Source: Desulfobacteraceae bacterium (GTDB taxonomy: Bacteria > Desulfobacterota > Desulfobacteria > Desulfobacterales > Desulfobacteraceae). Taken from it: a DNA stretch of 6,612 nucleotides. Location: the NCBI GenBank assembly GCA_015486915.1, contig WFQS01000659.1:1-6612 (forward strand). The letters run 5' to 3'. Under the pieces are notes generated by a model. The model was not told the origin of the DNA. It saw only the letters and a list, made by a program, of their open reading frames with translations, and did not search any database. Shown here piece by piece: positions 1-5,825 of this stretch (positions within the stretch are counted from its first letter, which is position 1; each line of letters opens with the position of its first letter). Both the position numbers and the translations under genes were made by a program.

Positions 1-814
1 TGGCAATCTCTCTGCGGCGGGCATTATCGGAATCAAGCTTTTTAAGCTTTGCTCTCAATATTGCTGCCTGCAATTCGTCCAGGCGGGAATTTATTCCGGG
101 AAAAGCACTTACATACCGTTCCTTCCATCCATATTCTCGCAGTGCCCGCACCTTATTGGCCAAGCCCTGGTCATTACAAACGACTATTCCCCCATCTCCA
201 AATGCCCCCAAATTTTTTGTAGGATAAAAACTGAAAATGCCCATGTCACCAAAAGTACCAACATTTTCTCCATCTAACTTGGCTCCATGTGCCTGAGCAC
301 AATCCTCAATGACTAGAAGCTGATTCCTTTTTGCTATATCCATTATGGCTCGCATGTCTGCTGGATATCCATATAAATGGACAGGGATGATGGCTTTAGG
401 AGAATAGGAGGTGTTATTCTTTTTATAATATTTAATTGTCTTCTCAAGACAATCTGGGTCCATCGTATAGGTTATGGGATCAATGTCAACCAGCACGGGT
501 ACTGCCCCTGATCGCTCGATGGCGGCAACAGTTGCTACTGCTGTATGGGAAACAGTAAAGACAAGGTCCCCTTGCCCAATATCACAGGCTCGCAGAGCAA
601 TTTCCAGGGCATCAGTTCCACTTGCTACACCAATAGCATTATTTACTCCAATATACGAAGCAAACTCATTCTCAAAAATCTTTACTTCCCGTCCAAGGAT
701 ATACCAGCCACTTTCCAATACCCTTTTGATTGCAGCATCAATTTCATCTTTTTGCGCCAGGTAGCTTGCTCCGGGATTTGCCTGAGGAATAAAGTCACTC
801 TCATGTGTATTCAT
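1..814 (-). CDS. DegT/DnrJ/EryC1/StrS family PLP-dependent sugar aminotransferase (3' end outside window)
   Basis: The frame is open from an ATG at 814 to the window edge and gives 271 residues. Family members are usually about 360-380 residues, so roughly 100 C-terminal residues are missing. Visible signatures are SGTDAL (residues 65-70, cofactor phosphate loop), a TVSHTAVATVAAIE stretch (87-100), VDIDP (109-113), EDCAQAHGA (170-178, with Asp171 placed to pair with the PLP ring nitrogen) and SFYPTKNLGAFGDGG (195-209), in which Lys200 is the expected Schiff-base lysine. Enzymes of this family move an amino group from glutamate to a keto-sugar nucleotide in the cytoplasm. The sequence resembles the EryC1-like branch, but the substrate (3- or 4-keto sugar) cannot be told from it. 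The start overlaps the stop of the upstream epimerase gene in an ATGA (811-814), with GGAG nine bases before the ATG, which implies translational coupling. The two enzymes may act in one sugar pathway. The gene is too short for ORF finders that require a stop codon, because the stop lies outside. Confidence 0.93.
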   Translation of the reverse strand, partial: MNTHESDFIPQANPGASYLAQKDEIDAAIKRVLESGWYILGREVKIFENEFASYIGVNNAIGVASGTDALEIALRACDIGQGDLVFTVSHTAVATVAAIERSGAVPVLVDIDPITYTMDPDCLEKTIKYYKKNNTSYSPKAIIPVHLYGYPADMRAIMDIAKRNQLLVIEDCAQAHGAKLDGENVGTFGDMGIFSFYPTKNLGAFGDGGIVVCNDQGLANKVRALREYGWKERYVSAFPGINSRLDELQAAILRAKLKKLDSDNARRREIA

Positions 815-1791
815 ATATAATACTCCATGTTTTTTCGATAAAACTCGATAGTTCTCCTGAGGCTCTCTTTTAAGGGGGTCTTGGGTTTCCAACCCAATGT
901 CTCACTAATTAGGGCATAATCAGAATAGTAATCTCCAATGTCAATTCTCCTCCTATCAGTCGGGAATGTCTTAATGATATATTTCCCTCCACCATTAATA
1001 TCAATAAGCATCTCTGCCAGATTTTTTAAACTTATCTGGCAGTCGCCTCCCAAATTAAATACTTTTCCATTTGCATTCTCGCTGATAGCAGCCATCAGCA
1101 TCGCATCTATACAATCATCCACATAGGTAAAATCTCTAATTTGTTCCCCACCCCACACTTCAAAAGGCTTTCCCTCCAGAAGCATACGAATCCAGATACC
1201 TACAAAGGTCTGCCGCGCGTCCTTTATCCTCATACGCGGACCAATAGTATTCGTCAGGCGGAGTACGCAAGAACGGATACCATAAACGTTATTATAAAGG
1301 ATATGGTACCATTCTCCTGCCATCTTATTGATACCGTTGACATCTACGGGACGGAGAGGGTGCTTTTCATCAACTGGAAGATAGTCAGGTTTCCCATAAA
1401 TTTGGCGTGTACTGGCAAAAACGATCTTGATGCCAGGATTATAATGCCTGCATGCCTCCAATATCGAAAGTTGAGCATGACAGTTAATCTCCATATCAGT
1501 AAAAGGGTCAGCCATTGAATCCATGTGGCTCGTCTGCCCCGCCAAATTAAAGATAAAATCCTTGTCCTGAACAAGATATCTCATGCTGTGGAGATCTCTT
1601 ATATCCGAGATATTAACCTTCACTTTATCTTCAATCCCACTAATATTATAGAGATTACCGCCGTATTCAGGGATAAGACTATCAACTAACAATATATAAG
1701 CGCCCAGATCAACAAGGCGTCTAGCCAGATTAGACCCTATAAACCCCAGTCCGCCAGTTATCAGCACGTTTGCATTTCTGAATGAAGTCAT
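811..1791 (-). CDS. NAD(P)-dependent nucleotide-sugar epimerase/dehydratase, extended SDR family
   Basis: This complete 326-residue protein has the normal length for an extended SDR sugar enzyme. The N-terminal Rossmann motif GGLGFIG (residues 13-19) binds NAD(P), and Asp37 ends strand beta-2. NLAGQTSHM (82-90) and FASTRQIYG (125-133, with the catalytic-type Ser/Thr at 127-128) follow. LRLTNTIGPR (177-186), VWGGEQIRDFTYVDD (212-226) and FNLGG (245-249) are standard C-terminal substrate-domain motifs of UDP-glucose-4-epimerase-like enzymes. At the place of the usual YxxxK the protein reads NGINK (152-156): the lysine is kept but the tyrosine is asparagine (codon AAC). The reaction (4-epimerase, 4,6-dehydratase or other) is therefore left open. 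The ATG at 1791 sits six bases after an AAGGA and overlaps the stop of the methyltransferase gene by four bases. The stop in turn overlaps the start of the aminotransferase, so the enzymes are probably made together. Confidence 0.93.
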   Translation of the reverse strand: MTSFRNANVLITGGLGFIGSNLARRLVDLGAYILLVDSLIPEYGGNLYNISGIEDKVKVNISDIRDLHSMRYLVQDKDFIFNLAGQTSHMDSMADPFTDMEINCHAQLSILEACRHYNPGIKIVFASTRQIYGKPDYLPVDEKHPLRPVDVNGINKMAGEWYHILYNNVYGIRSCVLRLTNTIGPRMRIKDARQTFVGIWIRMLLEGKPFEVWGGEQIRDFTYVDDCIDAMLMAAISENANGKVFNLGGDCQISLKNLAEMLIDINGGGKYIIKTFPTDRRRIDIGDYYSDYALISETLGWKPKTPLKESLRRTIEFYRKNMEYYI

Positions 1792-2512
1792 ATGATTTCC
1801 TTCCTCGCTAAAACTATATTATCAAGATATAGATCATTGTTTCCTGGAAAAAGGTGCCGCAAAAACTCGCCCAAGATATTGAAAGGAGACATGAATAAAA
1901 AGCAGAATAACCGATTAATTAATGGTTTCTTTGTCAATAATATCTTATAGAGATACGCGTTAATAAGCTGAAAAATGACTCGGATGTCGCTGGCTGTTTT
2001 CCTTTGCTCAATAACTCTGAAGCCGTGTTTTTCAAGAATAAATTTAAGGCCAAAAGATGAGTACCGCGCGTAATCATAGGGCTGCTCATGTTCATCCCAC
2101 ACGAACGGAACAGTCATTAGCAACCCGCCCCCGGTTTTAAGACCCTGTAAGCCTCTGATAAAAATTCATCAGGGTTAAAAACATGTTCAAAAACTTCGTT
2201 GGTCACAATCCAGTCGAATGAGCAATTTGCAGCCGGAATATGTCTCCCATCATAAAACAAATCGGCTTTTTTGTTCCTTCGATTTTTGGGAGTATCTATT
2301 TCCAGACCAACATATTCATCGCAATTAAAGAGACATGAATATGGTTTTTGTCCGCAACCAATATCAAGTACCCTGCCTGTGACCAAGTGTGAAAGCGATC
2401 TGATTTCTTCGCACAACTCGCGTCTTGTGATATAAAATGGATTGAGAAACATTCCTACCCAGGTAGGGTAAAACTGCTCTTTGTGTACAAAATATTTTAA
2501 TTTTTTCAGCAT
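1788..2512 (-). pseudogene. Class I SAM-dependent methyltransferase, interrupted by a single-base frameshift
   Basis: Two overlapping reading frames together make one methyltransferase. The first (2117-2512, 131 residues) has the SAM-binding motif VLDIGCG (48-54), an acidic strand end at VGLEID (68-73), and the Methyltransf_11-type run FDWIVTNEVFEH (99-110) ending in AYRVLKPG. It then shifts and stops. The second (1788-2123, 111 residues) continues exactly where the family would, with MTVPFVWDEHEQPYDYARY and FILEKHGF. Adding one G to the G5 run (2128-2132) restores RVLKPGGGLLMTVPF in one frame and gives a 241-residue protein, a normal length. The full gene is 725 bp, one short of a multiple of three, as a one-base loss predicts. 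It would methylate a sugar or glycan intermediate, but the acceptor is unknown. Its ATG overlaps the end of the upstream gene by seven bases, and its stop overlaps the epimerase start by four. I cannot tell a true mutation from a sequencing error. Without a shift, only the SAM-binding half would be made. Confidence 0.88.
2128..2132 (-). other. Probable frameshift site (G5 run) in the methyltransferase gene
   Basis: On the coding strand the bases read CCGGGGGCGGGTTGC, giving P-G-A-G-C-stop. With six G instead of five the frame becomes P-G-G-G-L-L-M-T-V-P-F, the usual end of motif LKPGG followed by the next beta strand. This pinpoints the missing base to the short G run. Confidence 0.8.
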
Positions 2513-3330
2513 CTATTTTTTCTCAAAACACACCCACAGAAAGTTGATGGTATATTTGCTTTATCTAATGAAGCAAATGTAGCAATTACAGAATATTTAT
2601 CCTTGAAAAAACGATAAAATTTCTCCTTATCGAAGAACCAGCATGGATAACTAGCTGCATATATCTCTGAAGGCACCTTTTGAACTGTTAATCTATCCCC
2701 TCCGTCTAGCACAAATGATGTCCGATCGAATAGAATAAACTCAAAATTCATAGCCTTAACTTTTTCTAATAATGAATATGGATCCTCTAAGTATTGAATA
2801 ACACTAGAAAATAGTATTGAATTGGGAGAACACTGCCTTATGCAGCTTTCAATATCGTAAAAAAATTTAAGCTTATCGTCTGCAAAGTATTTTTTGCCAA
2901 CATCAACAAAATGTTTCTGTTCCACAATGTTCCATTGAACTTTTGGCAGAGCTCGCAAAAATTTTCTGTTCTGAAAATATGTGCTTCCAAGGGAACCGCC
3001 AAAGTCTATTATATTTAATTCTCCACCGGACTGGGCCGCGATCCACATAAGACCTGCCAGCAATGGCCAAGAGTACTGTATTTCGTCAAAAATAACAGAA
3101 TCACGCTCATAGACTGCTTCACCGTTTTTTACCTTAAGCAGAGCATCTTTGACTTTGTCTAAAATATCCCGACTATCATACCCCGAGGAATCCCGTTTGG
3201 CATCCTCCCATGAACAATAATCCCCAACCCAGCAAATGCGTTTTTGCCTTCGCATCAAACCAACCAAAGCCGGTGGCAAAACATTCTTCAAGAGTTGTTT
3301 CAATTTTGACCGTGTCACAAACTGATACAT
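2506..3330 (-). CDS. TIGR04325-type putative methyltransferase
   Basis: With the ATG at 3330 the protein has 274 residues. It carries the hallmarks of the TIGR04325 family as I know them: WVGDYCSWEDA (34-44), SSGYDSRDIL (48-57), a conserved ERDSVIFDE (75-83), and DFGGSLGS (109-116), a glycine-rich loop after a beta strand in the place of SAM motif I. VEQKHFVDVG (136-145) would be the next strand with the acidic residue, and SSVIQYLEDP (175-184) resembles the post-motif helix of class I methyltransferases. The family is found in polysaccharide loci; its substrate is not known to me. A TTG at 3351 in the same frame could add seven residues (MHVIKIK). I prefer the ATG because neither start has a clear Shine-Dalgarno site and the protein proper seems to begin near SKLKQLLKNVLPP. 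The stop overlaps the next gene's ATG in ATGCTGA. It is the first gene after the insertion sequence in transcription order, so its promoter may have been disturbed. Confidence 0.88.
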   Translation of the reverse strand: MYQFVTRSKLKQLLKNVLPPALVGLMRRQKRICWVGDYCSWEDAKRDSSGYDSRDILDKVKDALLKVKNGEAVYERDSVIFDEIQYSWPLLAGLMWIAAQSGGELNIIDFGGSLGSTYFQNRKFLRALPKVQWNIVEQKHFVDVGKKYFADDKLKFFYDIESCIRQCSPNSILFSSVIQYLEDPYSLLEKVKAMNFEFILFDRTSFVLDGGDRLTVQKVPSEIYAASYPCWFFDKEKFYRFFKDKYSVIATFASLDKANIPSTFCGCVLRKNRC

Positions 3331-3592
3331 TTTTATTTTGATAACATGCAATTAACCATATGTTTATTCGGTTAACAAATAAGGTTCATCCGGAATTTGC
3401 GTACCTAAAGGTGTTGGAGAGAGTTTAAAGGAAGTGGACAACCAGGTATCATCCATTGCAATGCCAACAAAGCAAGGAGGAATATCATCATGTCCACGAG
3501 CCTTTTATACCATGGATTTGGGATTATTGGCACCGGAGTCTGTCAACAACAATTGGACACTTTCCACTTTTTTACAATTCTAACTTCACAAA
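3331..3592. other. Non-coding gap with mobile-element debris
   Basis: These 262 bases lie between the TIGR04325 gene start and the IS481-like element. The only recognisable item is the short ISL3-like transposase start on the plus strand (see separate entry). A minus-strand TTGACA (plus-strand 3541-3546) points at the TIGR04325 gene but has no fitting -10 box 16-18 bases on. The left part (3352-3430) shows nothing I recognise. No terminator-like hairpin with a T-run was seen. Confidence 0.6.
3475..3542 (+). pseudogene. Remnant of an ISL3-family transposase start (RBS plus first codons)
   Basis: AGGAGG (3475-3480) is followed nine bases later by an ATG at 3490 whose first codons read MSTSLLYHGFGI, which I recognise as the usual N-terminus of ISL3-family transposases. 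Members then commonly continue with a RGYRYV-like stretch. Here the bases GGCACCGGAGTC fit that stretch only if two bases have been lost, and the frame drifts into unrelated sequence. The frame runs on for 55 codons through both left terminal repeats of the IS481-like element, stopping at 3657, so only the first 12 to 17 codons look ancestral. No zinc ribbon or DDE domain remains. It is a dead fragment opposite in strand to the host genes. The recognition rests on memory of the family N-terminus. Confidence 0.45.
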
Positions 3593-3612
3593 TGCCAAGA
3601 CATAGGTTACCC
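3593..3612 (+). repeat. Left outer terminal repeat of the IS
   Basis: This is TGCCAAGACATAGGTTACCC. It is identical to the inner copy 38 bp to the right, and its complement is found at the right end with one mismatch. Confidence 0.85.
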
Positions 3613-3630
3613 AACTCTAATGGTAAAAAA

Positions 3631-3650
3631 TGCCAAGACATAGGTTACCC
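3631..3650 (+). repeat. Left inner copy of the terminal repeat
   Basis: This is an exact second copy of the 20-bp left repeat in the same direction. It ends three bases before the transposase stop codon. It could be a second transposase-binding site or the end of an older copy of the element. Confidence 0.85.
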
Positions 3651-4301
3651 TGATTAGTTAATTGTAATACTCCATTGTGGAAGTTGATAGTCAAAAACCT
3701 CTACCAATTCTTCTCCAAGGTAGACTTGAATAGTATGTATTTCGGTTACGATTACGGCTTTAACATATGAATATACTAAATCCTTTGAAACCCGAAATTT
3801 TTCACCAAAGATATTAAGGGTCCTATCGCTACGGATGAAACGGATAAAGATAATATTACCATCTGGAATATAATCCAGATCATGAAGTTTGGTATTTGCT
3901 CCAATAGTTGTAGGTTTATATTCATGGCTCTTTGTAAAATCATCAGGGGTTTTTCCTTTAAGGCAACTGTACCGATGATGTTTATTATGGAACCGTTGAA
4001 AGTGCTTGCTTTGCCGCTTTAGGTGCGCATAGCTGTTGAACCACTGTCTACGGAAGAACTTTTTGTTATATGTATCATTAAAGTGCTCGATAACCCCATT
4101 ACGCCACGGTTCCCCAATTGGGATAAATACGGGCTGAACGCCAAAATATAGACATACTTTAATGACAATGCCAAATGATCTAGGATACTTGTTGCTGCCA
4201 TGAAAACTCAGCGCATTATCGAGCTGGAGAAAATCCGGAAGGCCCATGGTTTTCCAGGATCTCATTAAGCTGGCTGCAACTTGCTTATCCTCTTTAGTTC
4301 T

Positions 4302-4304
4302 TTA
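4302..4304 (-). other. In-frame TAA stop in the transposase core
   Basis: The codon lies between IYIES and RTKEDKQVA, in the middle of the DDE domain, with good transposase sequence in the same frame on both sides. One base change (for example CAA to TAA) explains it. Confidence 0.75.
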
Positions 4305-4471
4305 AGATTCGATGTAAATGCGATGGCTGAAAAGATCCATTACATTAAATGAATAAAACTTGCCATCCCCTTTGATATACCGAGGGCCTACGAGGTCGGA
4401 TTGATGGATGTTGTTGAAATCCAGTGCCTCGGTAAAATAGGGATATTCGACGCCTTTGGGAACATAAGGAG

Positions 4472-4479
4472 TTTTTTTT
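4472..4479 (-). other. A8 run at the transposase frameshift
   Basis: The coding strand reads GTT followed by eight A and CTCC. With seven A the frame runs straight from LVKK into TPYVPKG, and with eight it enters a nonsense frame that ends at 4345. It may be a one-base insertion or a site of polymerase slippage. Confidence 0.75.
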
Positions 4480-4836
4480 AACCAACCCCTCTTGCTTTAA
4501 CACACGGCTAATAGTTCGGTCTGAGGGGAAATCGAAACCTGACTTACTCAGTTCCCATTTAATAGCAGAGGCGCCAATTTGTGCAAATTTTTCTAACTCA
4601 AGCCGTTCCCTAGTTTCAATGACCCGCTGTTTATCAATTGCTGAAATTCGCCTTGGGCTGTTTCGGGGTGCTTTAGATTGGTTCTTATACCAATCTTTTT
4701 GCCCGCTCTGGTAGCGTTTTAGCCATTTTAAAAACCATTTCTTGGAACGATTGAGGTCAGAGTAAATTGTTTTTGGCTTTTCTCCATTCAAGTATCGTTG
4801 TATGGCAATTTTCCTGATTTCTGTTTCCAATTCATT

Positions 4837-4842
4837 ACCTCC
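4837..4842 (-). promoter_or_regulatory. Ribosome-binding site of the transposase
   Basis: GGAGGT (within AGAAGGAGGT) lies six bases before TTG at 4830, in frame with the transposase. It supports this non-ATG start over the upstream ATG that sits in the terminal repeat. Confidence 0.7.
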
Positions 4843-4885
4843 TTCTAAAGATTTATGGAGATAGTGTATAAGAAAACAGACAATC

Positions 4886-4905
4886 GGGTAACCTATGTAT
4901 TGACA
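4886..4905 (-). repeat. Right inner copy of the terminal repeat (diverged)
   Basis: On the minus strand it reads TGTCAATACATAGGTTACCC, which differs from the left repeat at two positions. It begins with TGT, the common end of IS481 elements. It lies 33 bp inside the right outer copy and between that copy and the transposase gene, where bound transposase could also affect transcription of its own gene. Confidence 0.8.
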
Positions 4906-4918
4906 CAAAATAGCATTA

Positions 4919-4938
4919 AGGTAACCTATGTCTTGGCA
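4919..4938 (-). repeat. Right outer terminal repeat of the IS
   Basis: On the minus strand it reads TGCCAAGACATAGGTTACCT, 19 of 20 identical to the left outer copy in inverted orientation. Confidence 0.85.
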
Positions 4939-5009
4939 GTTCTCACTAACTACTTAAGAAACACATACTATATAAAACTATATTAGCCTTAGTCGGCATG
5001 CCCCCGAAC

Positions 5010-5825
5010 TTATAAAAAAGTATATCTAAAAACAGCCATCCATTGTGATGCTGTTTTATTTATTAAAGTAATATCTTTTTTAGATAGTTCAAATTTGTAA
5101 CCCCCCGCTTTACCCTTTCTCATAAATTTAAAATTAGTAAATCGCATATCACCACCATAATTATAAAATTCCTCAAGCTTTTTCATATTTTCAAATGAAG
5201 ACGCACTAATACTTTGTTCGAGTATATCCTCAGGAATCGTATAACCAAGAAGTTTATATAATCGTGTAAGCACCTTTTCAGGATTGGCTTTTATATCCTC
5301 ATAGCGAACGAAATCAATGCTAACTGAGGCAGGGGTTTTCTCTACCCATGATTGTACATGTCTGCACCATGCACTAATACCAAAAAATGAGGAGTGTATA
5401 AAATCAGATAAGTTTCCATTAAATCCACCCAATCTTTTTAGAAACCAGTAGTAAGAAACCATAACATCACGAGGATCACGGACAAGATAAATAACTTTTC
5501 TGTAAAACGGATTGAATGCTGAGTGGCTTTTTATAACTCTATGCCCTGGAAATGGTAATATATCTCTCTTAAGATTCCGGGAGCTATGAATATCCGGAAT
5601 GAAATCATGTATATTGAAAAAATTCACCTCCCGGCTTATACCACTCATCTTAAGATGAATATTAGCCATTAAAAAAGACAACCATGTATTCCCGGATCTC
5701 GGAAAGGATACCAAATATAAATCATCATGTTGTCGCTCTGTGGGAGCAAGTACCCGGTAATGATATCTCAAAAAATACTTTACCCATTCTTTCAAAAACG
5801 CTTTTAAACCCGATATCTTAGTCAT
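5010..5825 (-). CDS. PAPS-dependent sulfotransferase (Sulfotransfer_1 type)
   Basis: This complete 271-residue protein has the usual length for a bacterial cytosolic-type sulfotransferase. SFPRSGNTW (residues 40-48) is the 5'-phosphosulfate-binding loop, KSH (99-101) holds the likely catalytic His101, and VRDPRDVMVSYYWF (115-128) is the 3'-phosphate-binding region with Arg116 and Ser124. RKGKAGGYK (236-244) corresponds to the RKG..GDWK element near the C-terminus. All key residues for using 3'-phosphoadenosine 5'-phosphosulfate are present. There is no signal peptide or clear membrane segment, so it probably acts in the cytoplasm. The acceptor is unknown; the setting suggests a sugar hydroxyl of the surface glycan, its lipid-linked precursor or a small molecule. 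The ATG at 5825 overlaps the end of the upstream gene by eight bases, with GTGAG eight bases before it. No PAPS-making genes are in the window. It is the last gene before the insertion sequence in transcription order. Confidence 0.93.
   Translation of the reverse strand: MTKISGLKAFLKEWVKYFLRYHYRVLAPTERQHDDLYLVSFPRSGNTWLSFLMANIHLKMSGISREVNFFNIHDFIPDIHSSRNLKRDILPFPGHRVIKSHSAFNPFYRKVIYLVRDPRDVMVSYYWFLKRLGGFNGNLSDFIHSSFFGISAWCRHVQSWVEKTPASVSIDFVRYEDIKANPEKVLTRLYKLLGYTIPEDILEQSISASSFENMKKLEEFYNYGGDMRFTNFKFMRKGKAGGYKFELSKKDITLINKTASQWMAVFRYTFL
5029..5057 (-). terminator. Weak hairpin with T-run at the end of the sulfotransferase gene
   Basis: AAAACAGC and GCTGTTTT form an 8-bp inverted repeat around a 13-base loop. 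On the minus strand the second arm ends in five T just before the stop codon region. It lies inside the last codons of the gene, and the stem is mostly A-T pairs, so it could be chance. It could act as a poor intrinsic terminator in either direction. Confidence 0.25.

Larger units (their letters stand above)
3654..4830 (-). pseudogene. IS481-like DDE transposase, broken by a frameshift and a stop
   Basis: Joining three frames gives one transposase of about 391 residues. The N-terminal part (from 4830) has a helix-turn-helix-like region, ETEIRKIAIQRYLNGEKPKT then IYSDLNRSKKWFLKWLKRYQ, and a second one ending at ISRVLKQEGLVKK. At an A8 run (4472-4479) the frame must move by one base to continue as TPYVPKGVEYPYF and HQSDLVGPRYIKGDGKFYSF, which holds the first catalytic Asp. 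That frame ends at a TAA (4302-4304) after HRIYIES. After the stop it resumes with RTKEDKQVAASLMRSW, FLQLDNALSFHGS (second Asp) and PWRNGVIEHFND (catalytic Glu). The DDE residues are thus all still encoded. I place the start at TTG 4830, because a strong GGAGGT lies six bases before it. An upstream in-frame ATG at 4908 would translate the terminal repeat (MCQYIGYP) and is unlikely. The element can no longer make a full transposase without both frameshifting and readthrough. Confidence 0.87.
3593..4938 (-). mobile_element. IS481-like insertion sequence, 1346 bp, probably inactive
   Basis: The element is framed by inverted copies of a 20-bp sequence, TGCCAAGACATAGGTTACCC on the left and its complement on the right (19 of 20 match), and it holds one transposase gene that fills most of the interior. 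An N-terminal helix-turn-helix region followed by an rve-type DDE core and ends of this length fit the IS481 group. No target duplication directly touching the outer repeats was found: the flanks are CACAAA on the left and GTTCTC on the right. The two ends each carry a second, inner copy of the repeat. The element lies between the sulfotransferase and TIGR04325 genes, in the same orientation as the operon, and breaks an otherwise gap-free gene series. The transposase has two disabling lesions. Confidence 0.85.

Noticed and set aside
474..820. Two plus-strand open frames opposite the aminotransferase
   Set aside because: They lie wholly antisense to a frame with strong aminotransferase motifs, have no recognisable domain, and have low-complexity or odd composition.
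938..1574. Further open frames within the epimerase gene (938-1126 and 1141-1518 plus, 1344-1574 minus)
   Set aside because: The SDR motifs run through the main frame across the whole stretch; these are shadow frames.
2128..2132. G5 run as a classical phase-variation tract
   Set aside because: Five G is shorter than tracts known to vary by slippage; a fixed deletion or read error is more likely.
3541..3546. TTGACA on the minus strand as a -35 box for the TIGR04325 gene
   Set aside because: The hexamer 17 bases on is TCCCAA; the nearest TATAAA is about 31 bases away, so no promoter pair forms.
3383..3583. Plus-strand stretch of 66 codons without a stop in the gap left of the IS
   Set aside because: There is no start near its beginning and no recognisable protein motif, and it overlaps the better-supported ISL3-like start in another frame.
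4019..4201. Minus-strand 60-codon frame inside the transposase
   Set aside because: It is out of frame with the clear DDE core that covers the same bases.
4831..4908. ATG at 4908 as the transposase start
   Set aside because: The added residues would be read from the terminal repeat, and the strong GGAGGT lies between this ATG and the better TTG start.
3586..4946. TCAC at 3586-3589 and 4943-4946 as a target-site duplication
   Set aside because: The copies are three and four bases away from the outer repeats, not touching them, and a 4-base match is expected by chance.
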